Source of the DNA: Flammeovirgaceae bacterium
GTDB lineage: Bacteria > Bacteroidota > Bacteroidia > Cytophagales > Cyclobacteriaceae
Direction of reading: 5' to 3'
DNA: 64,000 bases
Assembly: GCA_016712035.1 (NCBI GenBank)
Contig: JADJRT010000009.1
Span: 130,798-194,797, forward strand
Shown piece after piece: positions 1-7,377 of the stretch. Both the position numbers and the translations under genes were made by a program. The notes under the pieces were generated by a model. The model was not told the DNA's origin and ran no database searches. It worked only from the letters and a program-made list of their open reading frames with translations. The stretch's first letter is position 1. The number at the start of each line of letters is the position of its first letter.

Positions 1-186
1 AACTGCTTTAATTACAGGATGGTATGTCGCGTTAATAACAATTAAATGATCGAGGTTTTGTCCAATACTCCAAGTATTCTGATTGGGCTTCCAATTCAAT
101 TCGGTAATTGTTAACGTCCCAAATGATTGTTTGAAGTCGCTCGTTATTTTATCAATCTGGTCGATCCACTGTTCTTGAATATTCAT
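1..186 (-). CDS. DinB-like superfamily protein, N-terminal part (cut by window edge)
   Basis: Reading leftward from the ATG at 186, an open frame of 62 codons runs off the window. The product begins MNIQEQWIDQIDK and contains NWKPNQNTWSIGQNLDHL, the first helices typical of DinB/YfiT-like four-helix-bundle proteins. In that family W-S-I-G-Q-x-L-x-H-L carries the first metal-binding histidine. An in-frame ATG at 222 would add 12 residues (MGQTKQKNNFTL); neither start has a clear Shine-Dalgarno, which is normal in Bacteroidota. DinB-like proteins are often thiol-transferase or damage-response enzymes, but the specific function cannot be told from the fragment. Confidence 0.65.
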   Translation of the reverse strand, partial: MNIQEQWIDQIDKITSDFKQSFGTLTITELNWKPNQNTWSIGQNLDHLIVINATYHPVIKAV

Positions 187-315
187 AAGTGTAAAATTGT
201 TCTTTTGTTTGGTCTGTCCCATTCTTACTATTTATTTTTGCCTTTTTCTCTGGTAGCGGGTCAGGTGACCCGATACAATGAATATTTTGACCAACAATAA
301 CGAGTTATATTTTTT

Positions 316-352
316 GTGACATTTGATAAATATTGCACAATACAAATGTCAC
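316..352. repeat. Perfect 10-bp inverted repeat (GTGACATTTG / CAAATGTCAC)
   Basis: Arms at 316-325 and 343-352 are perfectly complementary, with a 17-base AT-rich spacer. It lies between the ThuA-like gene (ends at 383) and the DinB-like gene. No T-tract follows it on the minus strand, so it does not look like a terminator for the upstream gene. It could be an operator or a dispersed palindrome. The rest of the gap (187-382) shows only a GGGTCA/TGACCC palindrome near 258-271. Confidence 0.5.
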
Positions 353-382
353 TGCGTCTTACCCCCAAGCCATAGCAAGGCT

Positions 383-1162
383 TCAAGGATCAACGTATTT
401 TTTTTGAGGTTTGCTTGCAAAAGTAGAAGACAACGTTTTGTTGGTTTTGCCTTCGTAATCAATATCGTTATGGCCCATATTGAAGTAGATCATGCGATAG
501 TTTTTATTTGTCCAAACAACTGGATAATAACCCTGGTGCCAGATTTCGTGTGGCTTCGGTCCTGTACCTAACGGAAAGCTGGTAGAGTCTATAGACAAAA
601 GAATTTGAATGTTTTTGTCTTTACGTAAGTCGTTACTCCACCGATACCATTCGTTAGGTGCGGAAGTAAATGTTGTCGGTAAATGTTTTGTTGCCGGATG
701 CGTTTTGGTTTCCACACGAAGAATCGCTGAGGTAGGTCTCCAGGTGTTACTCGCATACGAACCCGCTCCTAAAAATTCCTCATGATACCAATTCCAGTCT
801 TGCGGAAAATCGGAAGAGGTGAGGGCAAAGCCTGCAAAATGAAATCCCATCCAGGCACCGCCTTGCTTCATGTAGTTTTCAAAAGCCAATCGCTGTGCCT
901 CAATTTCTGGTCTTGTATCTAAAAATAGAACTACCTGGTAGCGGGATAAAAATTCCGTATTGAGATTTGCCCAGTTGCTCGTTGTGTCATAGACAAAATT
1001 ATGCTTCTTGTCCATAGCTGTAAACCACGAATTTGCCTCACCGACAAAGCTAATGTGCGCCTGATCTTTTTTTGCCGTAAAAAAAGCAATAACCCGAAAG
1101 GTTGGATGCGAATAGGCGACATGAGAAAACGAGATCAGAAGAATAAGAAGCGCACGCATCAA
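383..1162 (-). CDS. Secreted ThuA-like domain protein
   Basis: 259 residues. An N-terminal signal peptide (about 1-18) is followed by one ThuA-like, class I glutamine amidotransferase-fold domain. Visible hallmarks are the strand-loop VVLFLDTRPEIE (77-88), the glycine-rich turn QGGAWMGFHFAGFA (100-113) and the late YFNMGHNDIDYEG. ThuA-like proteins are named for trehalose utilisation in rhizobia. In Bacteroidota they are often secreted or fused to sugar-active domains and their enzymatic role is unsettled. The ATG lies three bases downstream of the DUF4349 gene's stop on the same strand, so the two are probably cotranscribed. The catalytic Cys of true amidotransferases is not evident. Family assignment is fairly secure; substrate unknown. 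Confidence 0.8.
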   Translation of the reverse strand: MMRALLILLISFSHVAYSHPTFRVIAFFTAKKDQAHISFVGEANSWFTAMDKKHNFVYDTTSNWANLNTEFLSRYQVVLFLDTRPEIEAQRLAFENYMKQGGAWMGFHFAGFALTSSDFPQDWNWYHEEFLGAGSYASNTWRPTSAILRVETKTHPATKHLPTTFTSAPNEWYRWSNDLRKDKNIQILLSIDSTSFPLGTGPKPHEIWHQGYYPVVWTNKNYRMIYFNMGHNDIDYEGKTNKTLSSTFASKPQKKYVDP

Positions 1163-1164
1163 CT

Positions 1165-1968
1165 TTAAGATTTTTGTTTTGCACGCCTTCTTTTAATCCA
1201 CCAGAAAATAATAATGGCACCACCTAATACAAATGGCCAAAAGCTTACCATCCCAATCAAAAACGAGAGCAGGTTATCCCAGCCATCTTTCAGCGATTGA
1301 ACAAACTTGGAAGCAAATCCAAAATCAGTTCCCAACACCTGATAATAAGAAACATTTAATGTGCTAAACGAAACCTGATTCTTTAAATAATTCAATCGAC
1401 CCGTCATCGATTCAATCTCAGCTCTAACGTTGGCAATCTGACTTTCAATACTAATAATATCAGAAACTGTTTTTGCCTGCTTCAGAATTTCACTATAACG
1501 AGCTTCCAGTTCTTTTTTTGTTTTCAGCCGTGCTTCAACATCAATAAACTCTTCGGTTACATCTTGTGTGTTGATGCCTTTGTTTTCAACCTTGTCGGCC
1601 AGCTTTTCAATACTGGCAATCAGCGCATCGAATTGATCGGTCGGTACCCGAATCGTTTGATTGTATTGCACCCGCGCATCGTAGTTGTCTTCGGTTTCAT
1701 CAGAGATGTAGCCGTTTAACTCCTTGCTTATTTTTTCAATCTCAACTTTTACTTTCTTAACATCATCAGTTTTGAATTCAAGGTGCCCGTTACGGATTAG
1801 CTTACGATCGATGGTCATTGTATTTCCAGATTCTGATTCTTGAGCAGGAGCCATCATGGCTACTTCCTTATAATTGGGTTGTTGATCAGATTCAACTCTC
1901 ATGGAATTCCTTCCATCGTTGCATGATAAAAACGTAACAGCGAGTACGAGGATGAGGTAGGACTTCAT
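1165..1968 (-). CDS. DUF4349 domain lipoprotein
   Basis: 267 residues. The N-terminus MKSYLILVLAVTFLSC ends in a lipobox with Cys16 as the likely lipidation site. Residues about 50-225 match the DUF4349 pattern: an RKLIRNGHLEFKT strand, a long coiled-coil stretch (VEARLKTKKELEARYSEIL) and an LNYLKNQVSFSTLNVSYY strand. A membrane helix follows (about 233-253), then a basic tail (WWIKRRRAKQKS). DUF4349 proteins are membrane-anchored, surface-facing coiled-coil proteins of unknown function. This is the first gene of a likely two-gene unit with the ThuA-like gene. Confidence 0.85.
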   Translation of the reverse strand: MKSYLILVLAVTFLSCNDGRNSMRVESDQQPNYKEVAMMAPAQESESGNTMTIDRKLIRNGHLEFKTDDVKKVKVEIEKISKELNGYISDETEDNYDARVQYNQTIRVPTDQFDALIASIEKLADKVENKGINTQDVTEEFIDVEARLKTKKELEARYSEILKQAKTVSDIISIESQIANVRAEIESMTGRLNYLKNQVSFSTLNVSYYQVLGTDFGFASKFVQSLKDGWDNLLSFLIGMVSFWPFVLGGAIIIFWWIKRRRAKQKS

Positions 1969-1991
1969 ATTTATTAATTATTTATACAAGG

Positions 1992-2022
1992 TAAATAAAA
2001 AAGTCAGGCTTTGTAGCCTGAC
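1992..2022 (-). terminator. Intrinsic terminator after pgk
   Basis: An 8-bp perfect stem (GTCAGGCT at 2003-2010, AGCCTGAC at 2015-2022) with a TTGT loop. On the minus strand it is followed by a T-rich tract, seen on the plus strand as AAATAAAAAA just left of the stem. It sits about 25 bases past the pgk stop and is well placed to end that transcript. Confidence 0.8.
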
Positions 2023-2047
2023 CTTAACGAGTTGAGGTGCAGAATTA

Positions 2048-3232
2048 TTATTCAAGAGCTTTTACACCCGGTAGCACTTTGCCTTCAAAGTATTCGAGCA
2101 ACGCACCGCCCCCGGTGGACACATAACTCACTTTTTCTTCGAAGCCAAATTTGGCAACAGCCGCAGCCGAATCGCCACCACCAATCAAAGAGAAGGCGCC
2201 TTTGTCGGTAGCGCGTACTACTGCTTCAGCTACGGATTTCGTTCCGCTTTCGAACTTGGTCATTTCAAATACGCCCATCGGGCCATTCCATAAAATGGTT
2301 TTAGAGTCTTCAATTACTTTTGAAAAAACCTGTGTAGCCTGCGGTCCGATATCCAAACCCATCCAGCCATCGGGAATGGCGTTGTTATTTACAATTTGTG
2401 TATTGGCTTGCGCATCTACTTTATCACCGTCCACGGAGTCGATAGGCAAGTGAAGTTCAACACCTTTTGCTTTTGCTTTTTGAATAAGCTCTTTGGCTAA
2501 ATCAAGTTTATCTAATTCAACCAATGAGTTTCCAATATTTCCGCCTAAAGCTTTAAAGAAAGTATAAGACATACCACCACCAATAATCAGGTGGTTTACT
2601 TTGTCCAGCAACTTTTCGATCAGCAAAATCTTATCGGATATTTTAGCACCACCCATAATGGCAGTAAAAGGCTTAACAGAATTCTCCAGCACTTTTTTAG
2701 CGTTTTCTAATTCGGCTGCCATTACAAGGCCGGCACATTTGTCTTTAAAAAACTGAGCAACAATAGTGGTGGATGCGTGGGCCCGGTGTGCTGTGCCGAA
2801 TGCATCATTCACATACAGATCGCCATGCTTGGAAAGTTTTTCCGCAAAAGCCACATCTCCTTTTTCTTCCTGCTTATAGAAACGTAAATTTTCAAGTAGC
2901 AAAACTTGACCAGGTTTTAGCGAGCCCGAAAGTTTATAACTCTCATCGCCAATGCAGTCTGCGGCAAATTTAACAGGCACACCTAATAGTGCCTCCGTTG
3001 TTTTGATGGCATGTTTTAGTGAATACTTATCTTCAGGTCCCTCTTTAGGTCTTCCTAAGTGTGACATTAACACGCAACTGCCACCATCGCCCAAAATTTT
3101 CTTTAATGTGGGAATAGTTGCCCGGATGCGATTGTCGTCCGTTACTTCAAAATTCTTATTTAGAGGAACATTAAAATCAACACGAATGAGGGCACGCTTG
3201 CCGCTGAAATTGAAATCGTTAATAGTCTTCAT
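2048..3232 (-). CDS. pgk: Phosphoglycerate kinase
   Basis: 394 residues, the usual bacterial length. It transfers phosphate between 1,3-bisphosphoglycerate and ADP in the cytoplasm, a glycolysis step. Signatures in order: RALIRVDFNVPLN near the N-terminus (substrate-binding Asp/Asn), VLMSHLGRP (about 54-62), LLENLRFY (about 111-118), the hinge AIMGGAKISDKI (about 190-201), and the C-terminal nucleotide loop LIGGGDSAAAV and STGGGA. The frame is intact and the start gives the standard N-terminus MKTINDFNFSGKRALIRVD. An intrinsic terminator follows. It shares strand and neighbourhood with pfkA, but gaps suggest separate transcripts. Confidence 0.97.
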   Translation of the reverse strand: MKTINDFNFSGKRALIRVDFNVPLNKNFEVTDDNRIRATIPTLKKILGDGGSCVLMSHLGRPKEGPEDKYSLKHAIKTTEALLGVPVKFAADCIGDESYKLSGSLKPGQVLLLENLRFYKQEEKGDVAFAEKLSKHGDLYVNDAFGTAHRAHASTTIVAQFFKDKCAGLVMAAELENAKKVLENSVKPFTAIMGGAKISDKILLIEKLLDKVNHLIIGGGMSYTFFKALGGNIGNSLVELDKLDLAKELIQKAKAKGVELHLPIDSVDGDKVDAQANTQIVNNNAIPDGWMGLDIGPQATQVFSKVIEDSKTILWNGPMGVFEMTKFESGTKSVAEAVVRATDKGAFSLIGGGDSAAAVAKFGFEEKVSYVSTGGGALLEYFEGKVLPGVKALE

Positions 3233-3303
3233 AGGTCACTTTTTTTGAGGTGCCTAAGGTAGTGAATGATCTGGTAGCGGAGTAAAATGTTACTGGCTAT
3301 TTT

Positions 3304-3807
3304 TCAGCAAACGATTGAAGGTTCGTTCAAACGATGAGGGAGAATCTCCATCCACTTATCGGATTCAGCATAGTGCCTCAACGTTTCGTTTCTTTGTTCG
3401 AGTAATCGGGTTAGGTATCCTTTCAGGAATAAAACATCAGCAGCGTCCCCCAGAATTCCTAAAGGCGATTCATAATAGAAATGATCTACCATAACCGTGT
3501 CTTCCCCCATCGCGTAGAAAAAGTGATCGTGAATCATATTTTTGAAAAATCCGCTTACCATTTCATCGGTAAAGAAGAACGGCCGTGTGTATTTGCTGAT
3601 TTTAGTTTCTAAGGTTTGACGAATGCCCAGGTGCGTGGCTTGCCACAATACCTTTTGATTGGGCCCTATAAGGCCTGAAGTGATACCACCTACCGCTTCT
3701 TCTTTTGTATGTTGAACGGAGATTTTATGTAGATCGATACTGCGCGATAAGTCAAAGCAAATCTCGATAGGCGCTTTAATTAAGGTGGTTAGTTCGATCT
3801 TATTCAT
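3304..3807 (-). CDS. SRPBCC/START-like ligand-binding protein
   Basis: 167 residues with the helix-grip pattern of the SRPBCC superfamily. It opens IELTTLIKAPIEICFDLSRSIDLH, the usual first strand and helix. FFFTDEMVSGFFKNMIHDHFF and the long C-terminal helix YLTRLLEQRNETLRHYAES follow. Members bind hydrophobic ligands or act as cyclase/dehydrase-like proteins; Bacteroidota versions of this length are usually annotated only as SRPBCC family. Its ATG directly abuts the pfkA stop codon (3807/3808), so it is very likely translated from the pfkA message. No catalytic residues can be assigned. Confidence 0.75.
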   Translation of the reverse strand: MNKIELTTLIKAPIEICFDLSRSIDLHKISVQHTKEEAVGGITSGLIGPNQKVLWQATHLGIRQTLETKISKYTRPFFFTDEMVSGFFKNMIHDHFFYAMGEDTVMVDHFYYESPLGILGDAADVLFLKGYLTRLLEQRNETLRHYAESDKWMEILPHRLNEPSIVC

Positions 3808-4929
3808 TTAGTCTCCATTATCTCCAAAACTGATCCCAAGTCCTTTCGCAGCATTAACCAAAAAAGAATCCTGCTTCAACGTATTGTATTCTTTGGTGGC
3901 TTCTTCCAGTGAAACAGAAGTAATTGTATTATTCTTAAACGCGACCATGCAGCCAAAATTTTTCTCAAGGGCAAGTTCAAATGCTTTAACGCCAAAGAGC
4001 GATGCCAGCACCCGATCAAAAGCAATAGGTGTTCCACCGCGTTGCACATGACCTAAAACAGTTTCACGGATTTCGGCTGTGCAGCCTGCATCTTTAAGTT
4101 GTTTGGAAAGTTGGTAAGCAACACCGCCCAGGCGAACATGTTCCGATCCTTTGTCACCCGCAGAAGATGTAATCGTGCCGGCTTTTGGTTTGGCACCTTC
4201 GGCTATAACAATGTTGGCGAAGCCACGTCCGTTTTTATAACGGCTATTGATCCGCTTCACCAACTTATTGATGTCGTAAGGTATTTCAGGAATCAAGCAA
4301 ATTTCAGCACCTCCGGCAATCGCAGTATGTAAGGCAATCCATCCAGCATCGCGACCCATTACCTCCATAATCATTACCCTATGGTGACTTTCTGCTGTTG
4401 TTACCAATTTATCGAAACTGTCGGTGGCGATTTGTACAGCAGTTTGAAATCCAAAGGTTAGGTCGGTAGCCGATAGATCATTATCGATAGTTTTAGGAAC
4501 ACCAATCATGGGAATTCCTTTATCAAAAAGTGCCTTGGAAATTTTTTGAGAACCGTCTCCGCCAATATTTACGATAGCATCGAAGTTTAATAAATGAAGT
4601 TTCTTCACAAGTTCGTCCGTTCGATCCACAAATCGAATTGCACCGTTAGGCTGCGGGTAGGGAAATTTTATGGGATTCCCTTTATTAGTAGTTTTTAAAA
4701 TGGTTCCACCCTTTACGTGAATTCCTGCGGTAGCCTTACTGGTGAGTTTGATTATCTCCTGGGGTTCATTTAAAACTCCATTAAAGGCTTCAATACTACC
4801 ATATACTTCCCAGTCTTCATTTTTTGAGAACTTACTTTGCTTGCGTGCGCGCTTGCAGATTCCGCGGATAACTGCATTCAGGCCGGGTGAGTCGCCACCC
4901 CCTGTCAATACAAGAATTCTTTTCGTCAT
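3808..4929 (-). CDS. pfkA: 6-phosphofructokinase (probably ATP-dependent)
   Basis: 373 residues. It phosphorylates fructose 6-phosphate, the committing step of glycolysis. GGGDSPGLNAVIRG (10-23) binds the nucleotide, GGDGS is at 123-127, PKTIDNDL at 145-152 carries the catalytic Asp149, and IMEVMGRDAGWIA binds sugar phosphate. GHVQRGG is near residue 293. Family knowledge: Gly (not Asp) in GGDGS favours ATP as donor, while Lys in PKTIDND is shared with pyrophosphate-dependent enzymes and group III ATP enzymes. The longer-than-E. coli length also fits group III. I infer ATP use. The START-like gene follows with no spacing. Confidence 0.93.
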   Translation of the reverse strand: MTKRILVLTGGGDSPGLNAVIRGICKRARKQSKFSKNEDWEVYGSIEAFNGVLNEPQEIIKLTSKATAGIHVKGGTILKTTNKGNPIKFPYPQPNGAIRFVDRTDELVKKLHLLNFDAIVNIGGDGSQKISKALFDKGIPMIGVPKTIDNDLSATDLTFGFQTAVQIATDSFDKLVTTAESHHRVMIMEVMGRDAGWIALHTAIAGGAEICLIPEIPYDINKLVKRINSRYKNGRGFANIVIAEGAKPKAGTITSSAGDKGSEHVRLGGVAYQLSKQLKDAGCTAEIRETVLGHVQRGGTPIAFDRVLASLFGVKAFELALEKNFGCMVAFKNNTITSVSLEEATKEYNTLKQDSFLVNAAKGLGISFGDNGD

Positions 4930-5030
4930 TTCTCTAATAAGTCTCTAATGATTTCAGGCAATTGCCTTGAATTAATTTATCAATATCTAAGTAAGATATT
5001 AAATGGAAACGATTTCGAAGGAAATATTTT

Positions 5031-5987
5031 TTAATCTGCTGCGGCTCTTCGCAAGCGGTCATTAATGGCTTTGCCGAGGCCCTCGGATGGTAAAAATTCC
5101 GCCAATATTACATCAATTTCTTTTTTATCCAGTTCACGAAGGGCGGCAAACAAGTGCTGGGCAGCTTCTTCTATATTTCCAGATCTCGAGAGAATAATTT
5201 GATTTTTGGGGTCCACCTGTTCAATACCTTTTTGAAAGGCTAAGACCCCAACTCTCAGATGAGAATATTGAGGTAACAATTCGAGCAAATTTCCAATCTT
5301 GACTTTTTTTTGAGGTGCGTAGTGACTTTTTAATTGACCTGGGGCCTTGGGATTGGACGAGCTATTCAATTGGATTTCTACTTTTCCGATCTCTTTTTCA
5401 ATGTCTTCTACACGCAAGCCACCCAATCTATAAATTATTGCGCGGTCATTCTCAAAACCTATGATAGTGGATTCAAGACCCACCCGACACTCACCACCAT
5501 CCAGAATATATTTTATTTGATCACCTAGTTGATCATTCACATGATCGGGTCGTGTTGGACTAACATACCCAAAAGGATTGGCGCTGGGTGCAGCCAGCGG
5601 AAAGGATAGGGATTGTAGCAGTGACTGCGTTAATGGATGATCAGGACATCGAACACCAACTGTATCCATGCCTGAGGTAACGAGATCGGGAATAATGGTT
5701 TTCTTTTTTAAAAGTAGTGTAAGTGGACCCGGCCAAAATTTTAAAGCCAGTTTTTCGGCCTTGGCGGGAAAGGGCTCAACAAGTTCCTTAGCCTGCGCCA
5801 TGTTGGCCACATGCACGATAAGCGGATCAAACTGAGGTCTGTTTTTTACTTGAAAAATTTGTATGATGGCTTTCGAGTCGAGTGCATTACCGGCAAGACC
5901 ATAGACAGTTTCGGTCGGAATAGCAACCAGATTGCCCTGATCGAGTAATTCTCTTGCTTTCTTGAGATCCCTTCCGATTTCTGCCAT
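5031..5987 (-). CDS. L-threonylcarbamoyladenylate synthase, Sua5 type
   Basis: 318 residues. It makes threonylcarbamoyl-AMP from threonine, bicarbonate and ATP, the first step of t6A37 tRNA modification. The YrdC-like domain (about 8-200) shows IPTETVYGLAGNA, KNRPQFDPLIVHV, FWPGPLT and FPLAAPSANPFG followed by SPTRPDHV. The C-terminal Sua5 domain (about 215-318) follows a linker that includes PGQLKSHYAPQ, the conserved Sua5 linker motif, so this is the two-domain Sua5 form rather than short TsaC. It stands alone with about 100 bases to pfkA. Confidence 0.93.
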   Translation of the reverse strand: MAEIGRDLKKARELLDQGNLVAIPTETVYGLAGNALDSKAIIQIFQVKNRPQFDPLIVHVANMAQAKELVEPFPAKAEKLALKFWPGPLTLLLKKKTIIPDLVTSGMDTVGVRCPDHPLTQSLLQSLSFPLAAPSANPFGYVSPTRPDHVNDQLGDQIKYILDGGECRVGLESTIIGFENDRAIIYRLGGLRVEDIEKEIGKVEIQLNSSSNPKAPGQLKSHYAPQKKVKIGNLLELLPQYSHLRVGVLAFQKGIEQVDPKNQIILSRSGNIEEAAQHLFAALRELDKKEIDVILAEFLPSEGLGKAINDRLRRAAAD

Positions 5988-6053
5988 AGCCGCAAAGCTA
6001 AAACTAATCTCAAAATGTTATTGGCTGGAGTTAAGTAAACTTGACCAATGTCA

Positions 6054-6109
6054 GCCTGAGCTTGTCGAAGGCGATTCGAGTTCAAAAGCCGGTTTCGACA
6101 GGCTCAACC
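6054..6109. repeat. REP-like palindromic element
   Basis: The arm CCTGAGCTTGTCGAAGG (6055-6071) and a downstream arm GGTTTCGACAGGCTCAACC (about 6091-6109) are imperfect reverse complements sharing TGAGC-TGTCGAA. The word TGAGCTTGTCGAA is a familiar dispersed palindromic element in many bacterial genomes. It sits in the otherwise empty stretch between Sua5 and the small plus-strand ORF at 6243, and may act as a mobile or transcription-ending hairpin. Confidence 0.6.
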
Positions 6110-6242
6110 AGACAACACACTTTTTGTTTTTATAGCTCCAATTATTAAAAGATATAAATTGACCTAATACTAATCGGGTGACTGAATTTTAATTTGTGCT
6201 GAAAAAATAAAGACTGTATGTTGCATATAATTCAAAAGAGAT

Positions 6243-6404
6243 ATGAGCAATAAAACCCGATCGATTTTAAAAGCTATAGCCGTAATTCTGGTATTGCTGG
6301 CCGTTTTGATGGAGTTAAAATTTGTAATTATTCCCGTGCTGGTGGTCTACAAATTTTGGATTCTGGTAATCGCTTTCGGCTTACTGTTGGTTGGCTCGAA
6401 GTGA
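6243..6404 (+). CDS. Small membrane protein (53 aa), hypothetical
   Basis: ATG at 6243 opens a 53-residue frame ending in TGA at 6402-6404. After MSNKTRS it is almost entirely hydrophobic, with two likely membrane helices: ILKAIAVILVLLAVLM and FVIIPVLVVYKFWILVIAF, ending LLLVGSK. I do not recognise a named family. Its last 24 bases overlap the end of the convergent Nudix gene. Hydrophobic composition and good frame length support coding, but a frame this short could arise by chance. Confidence 0.45.
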   Translation: MSNKTRSILKAIAVILVLLAVLMELKFVIIPVLVVYKFWILVIAFGLLLVGSK

Positions 6405-6926
6405 TTTTATTTTCATCCGGATTACCGAGCGCTCGGGATTGTAATCTTCCAGCGTGTCTAAGGTGATCCATTTCACATCGTGCGATTCGTTACTCACAAT
6501 GATTTGATCACTCATGGACGCTTCTAAAAGATACCGGATATCAAAATGAAAATGCTCGGGAAAGTCTGCGCGCTTAGGAATGAGATGAATGTCAACATCG
6601 AAGGGCGTATCATTAACCACTCGTAATTTTTTTAAACCGGTTTCTTCTTCCGCTTCGCGCAAGGCTACTTGTAAAATATTTTCATCCCCATCGGCATGGC
6701 CACCGGGTTGAACCCACTTGTTTAATTTAGCGTGGTGTACTAATAATGCTTGTGTATTAGAAGGATCGACAATCCAGGCAGAGCCGGTGATATGGCCCGG
6801 CAAATGAGTACGATCAAAACAATTCGTCTGCTTTTGTAATTCAAGAAAGCGCGGAATAAACAGGGCTTCATCGGTATAACTCGTTTGATAGTCCGAAAAG
6901 AAACGGACCAACGACTCACTATTCAT
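6381..6926 (-). CDS. NUDIX hydrolase
   Basis: 181 residues. The full Nudix box G-x5-E-x7-REUxEExGU is present: GHADGDE, seven residues, then REAEEETGL (about 76-98). Such enzymes cleave nucleoside diphosphates linked to another moiety and need divalent metal bound by the glutamates of the box. NKWVQPGGHADG just before it is the usual strand. The N-terminal 45 residues form an extra helical region (SDYQTSYTDEALFIPRFLELQ) seen in Bacteroidota members. Its ATG follows the stop of the frameshifted upstream gene by only a few bases. Substrate cannot be told. Confidence 0.9.
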   Translation of the reverse strand: MNSESLVRFFSDYQTSYTDEALFIPRFLELQKQTNCFDRTHLPGHITGSAWIVDPSNTQALLVHHAKLNKWVQPGGHADGDENILQVALREAEEETGLKKLRVVNDTPFDVDIHLIPKRADFPEHFHFDIRYLLEASMSDQIIVSNESHDVKWITLDTLEDYNPERSVIRMKIKSLRANQQ

Positions 6927-6932
6927 TCGTAT

Positions 6933-7287
6933 TTATTGAATAACAATAGTAACCTTATTGAATCGCCCGTCTTCGAGTTTACCAATAATTTCGCCACCCC
7001 CCGAGTTGTCCTTATCATCCTTTCGAGCAATCACATAAAATGAAACAGCTTTCATTTTCTTAAGTTTAACCTGTCCCTTGTCATCGGAGATTCCTTCGGC
7101 AAACCACATTTACTTCTTTCAGGTAGTCTTGTTCATTTTCAAAAAGCTTCACTTCGGCACCGCTTACAATATTTCCTACTTCATCGCGCACGGAAATGGT
7201 AAGCGATGTATTCAAAATCTGAGCTGAGGTGCTCGTATAAGAGAAAGTGAGGAGGGCAACGGCTGCGAAAAGTATAAACGTTTTCAT
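6933..7287 (-). CDS. Secreted carboxypeptidase-regulatory-like (Ig-fold) small protein, frameshifted
   Basis: The gene starts MKTFILFAAVALLTFSYTSTSAQ, a signal peptide, followed by a transthyretin-like strand pattern (SLTISVRDEVGNIVSGAEVKLFE). The first frame then stops early. Removing one C from the CC at 7104-7105 (plus strand) restores VFAEGISDDKGQVKLKKMKA...GKLEDGRFNKVTIVIQ, ending at 6933 with about 117 residues in all. That continuous reading fits the small secreted carboxypeptidase-regulatory-like proteins common in this group. The stop lies 6 bases before the Nudix ATG, suggesting cotranscription. A one-base sequencing error is likelier than decay. Confidence 0.7.
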
Positions 7288-7377
7288 GATTTAATAGATA
7301 AAGGGTTCGTAATAGTATTAACAGTACATAGTTACACAAATGAGGCAAGAAAATAAACTTTCTGGCTGATCCGTTTT

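Noticed and set aside
258..271. Palindrome GGGTCA-GG-TGACCC as a regulator site
   Set aside because: Six-base arms only and no known consensus; could occur by chance.
323..571. Plus-strand ORF of 82 codons over the ThuA-like gene
   Set aside because: It is antisense to the end of a well-supported gene and its translation shows no domain or typical composition.
2151..2453. Plus-strand ORFs within pgk and pfkA
   Set aside because: Both are antisense shadows of highly conserved genes.
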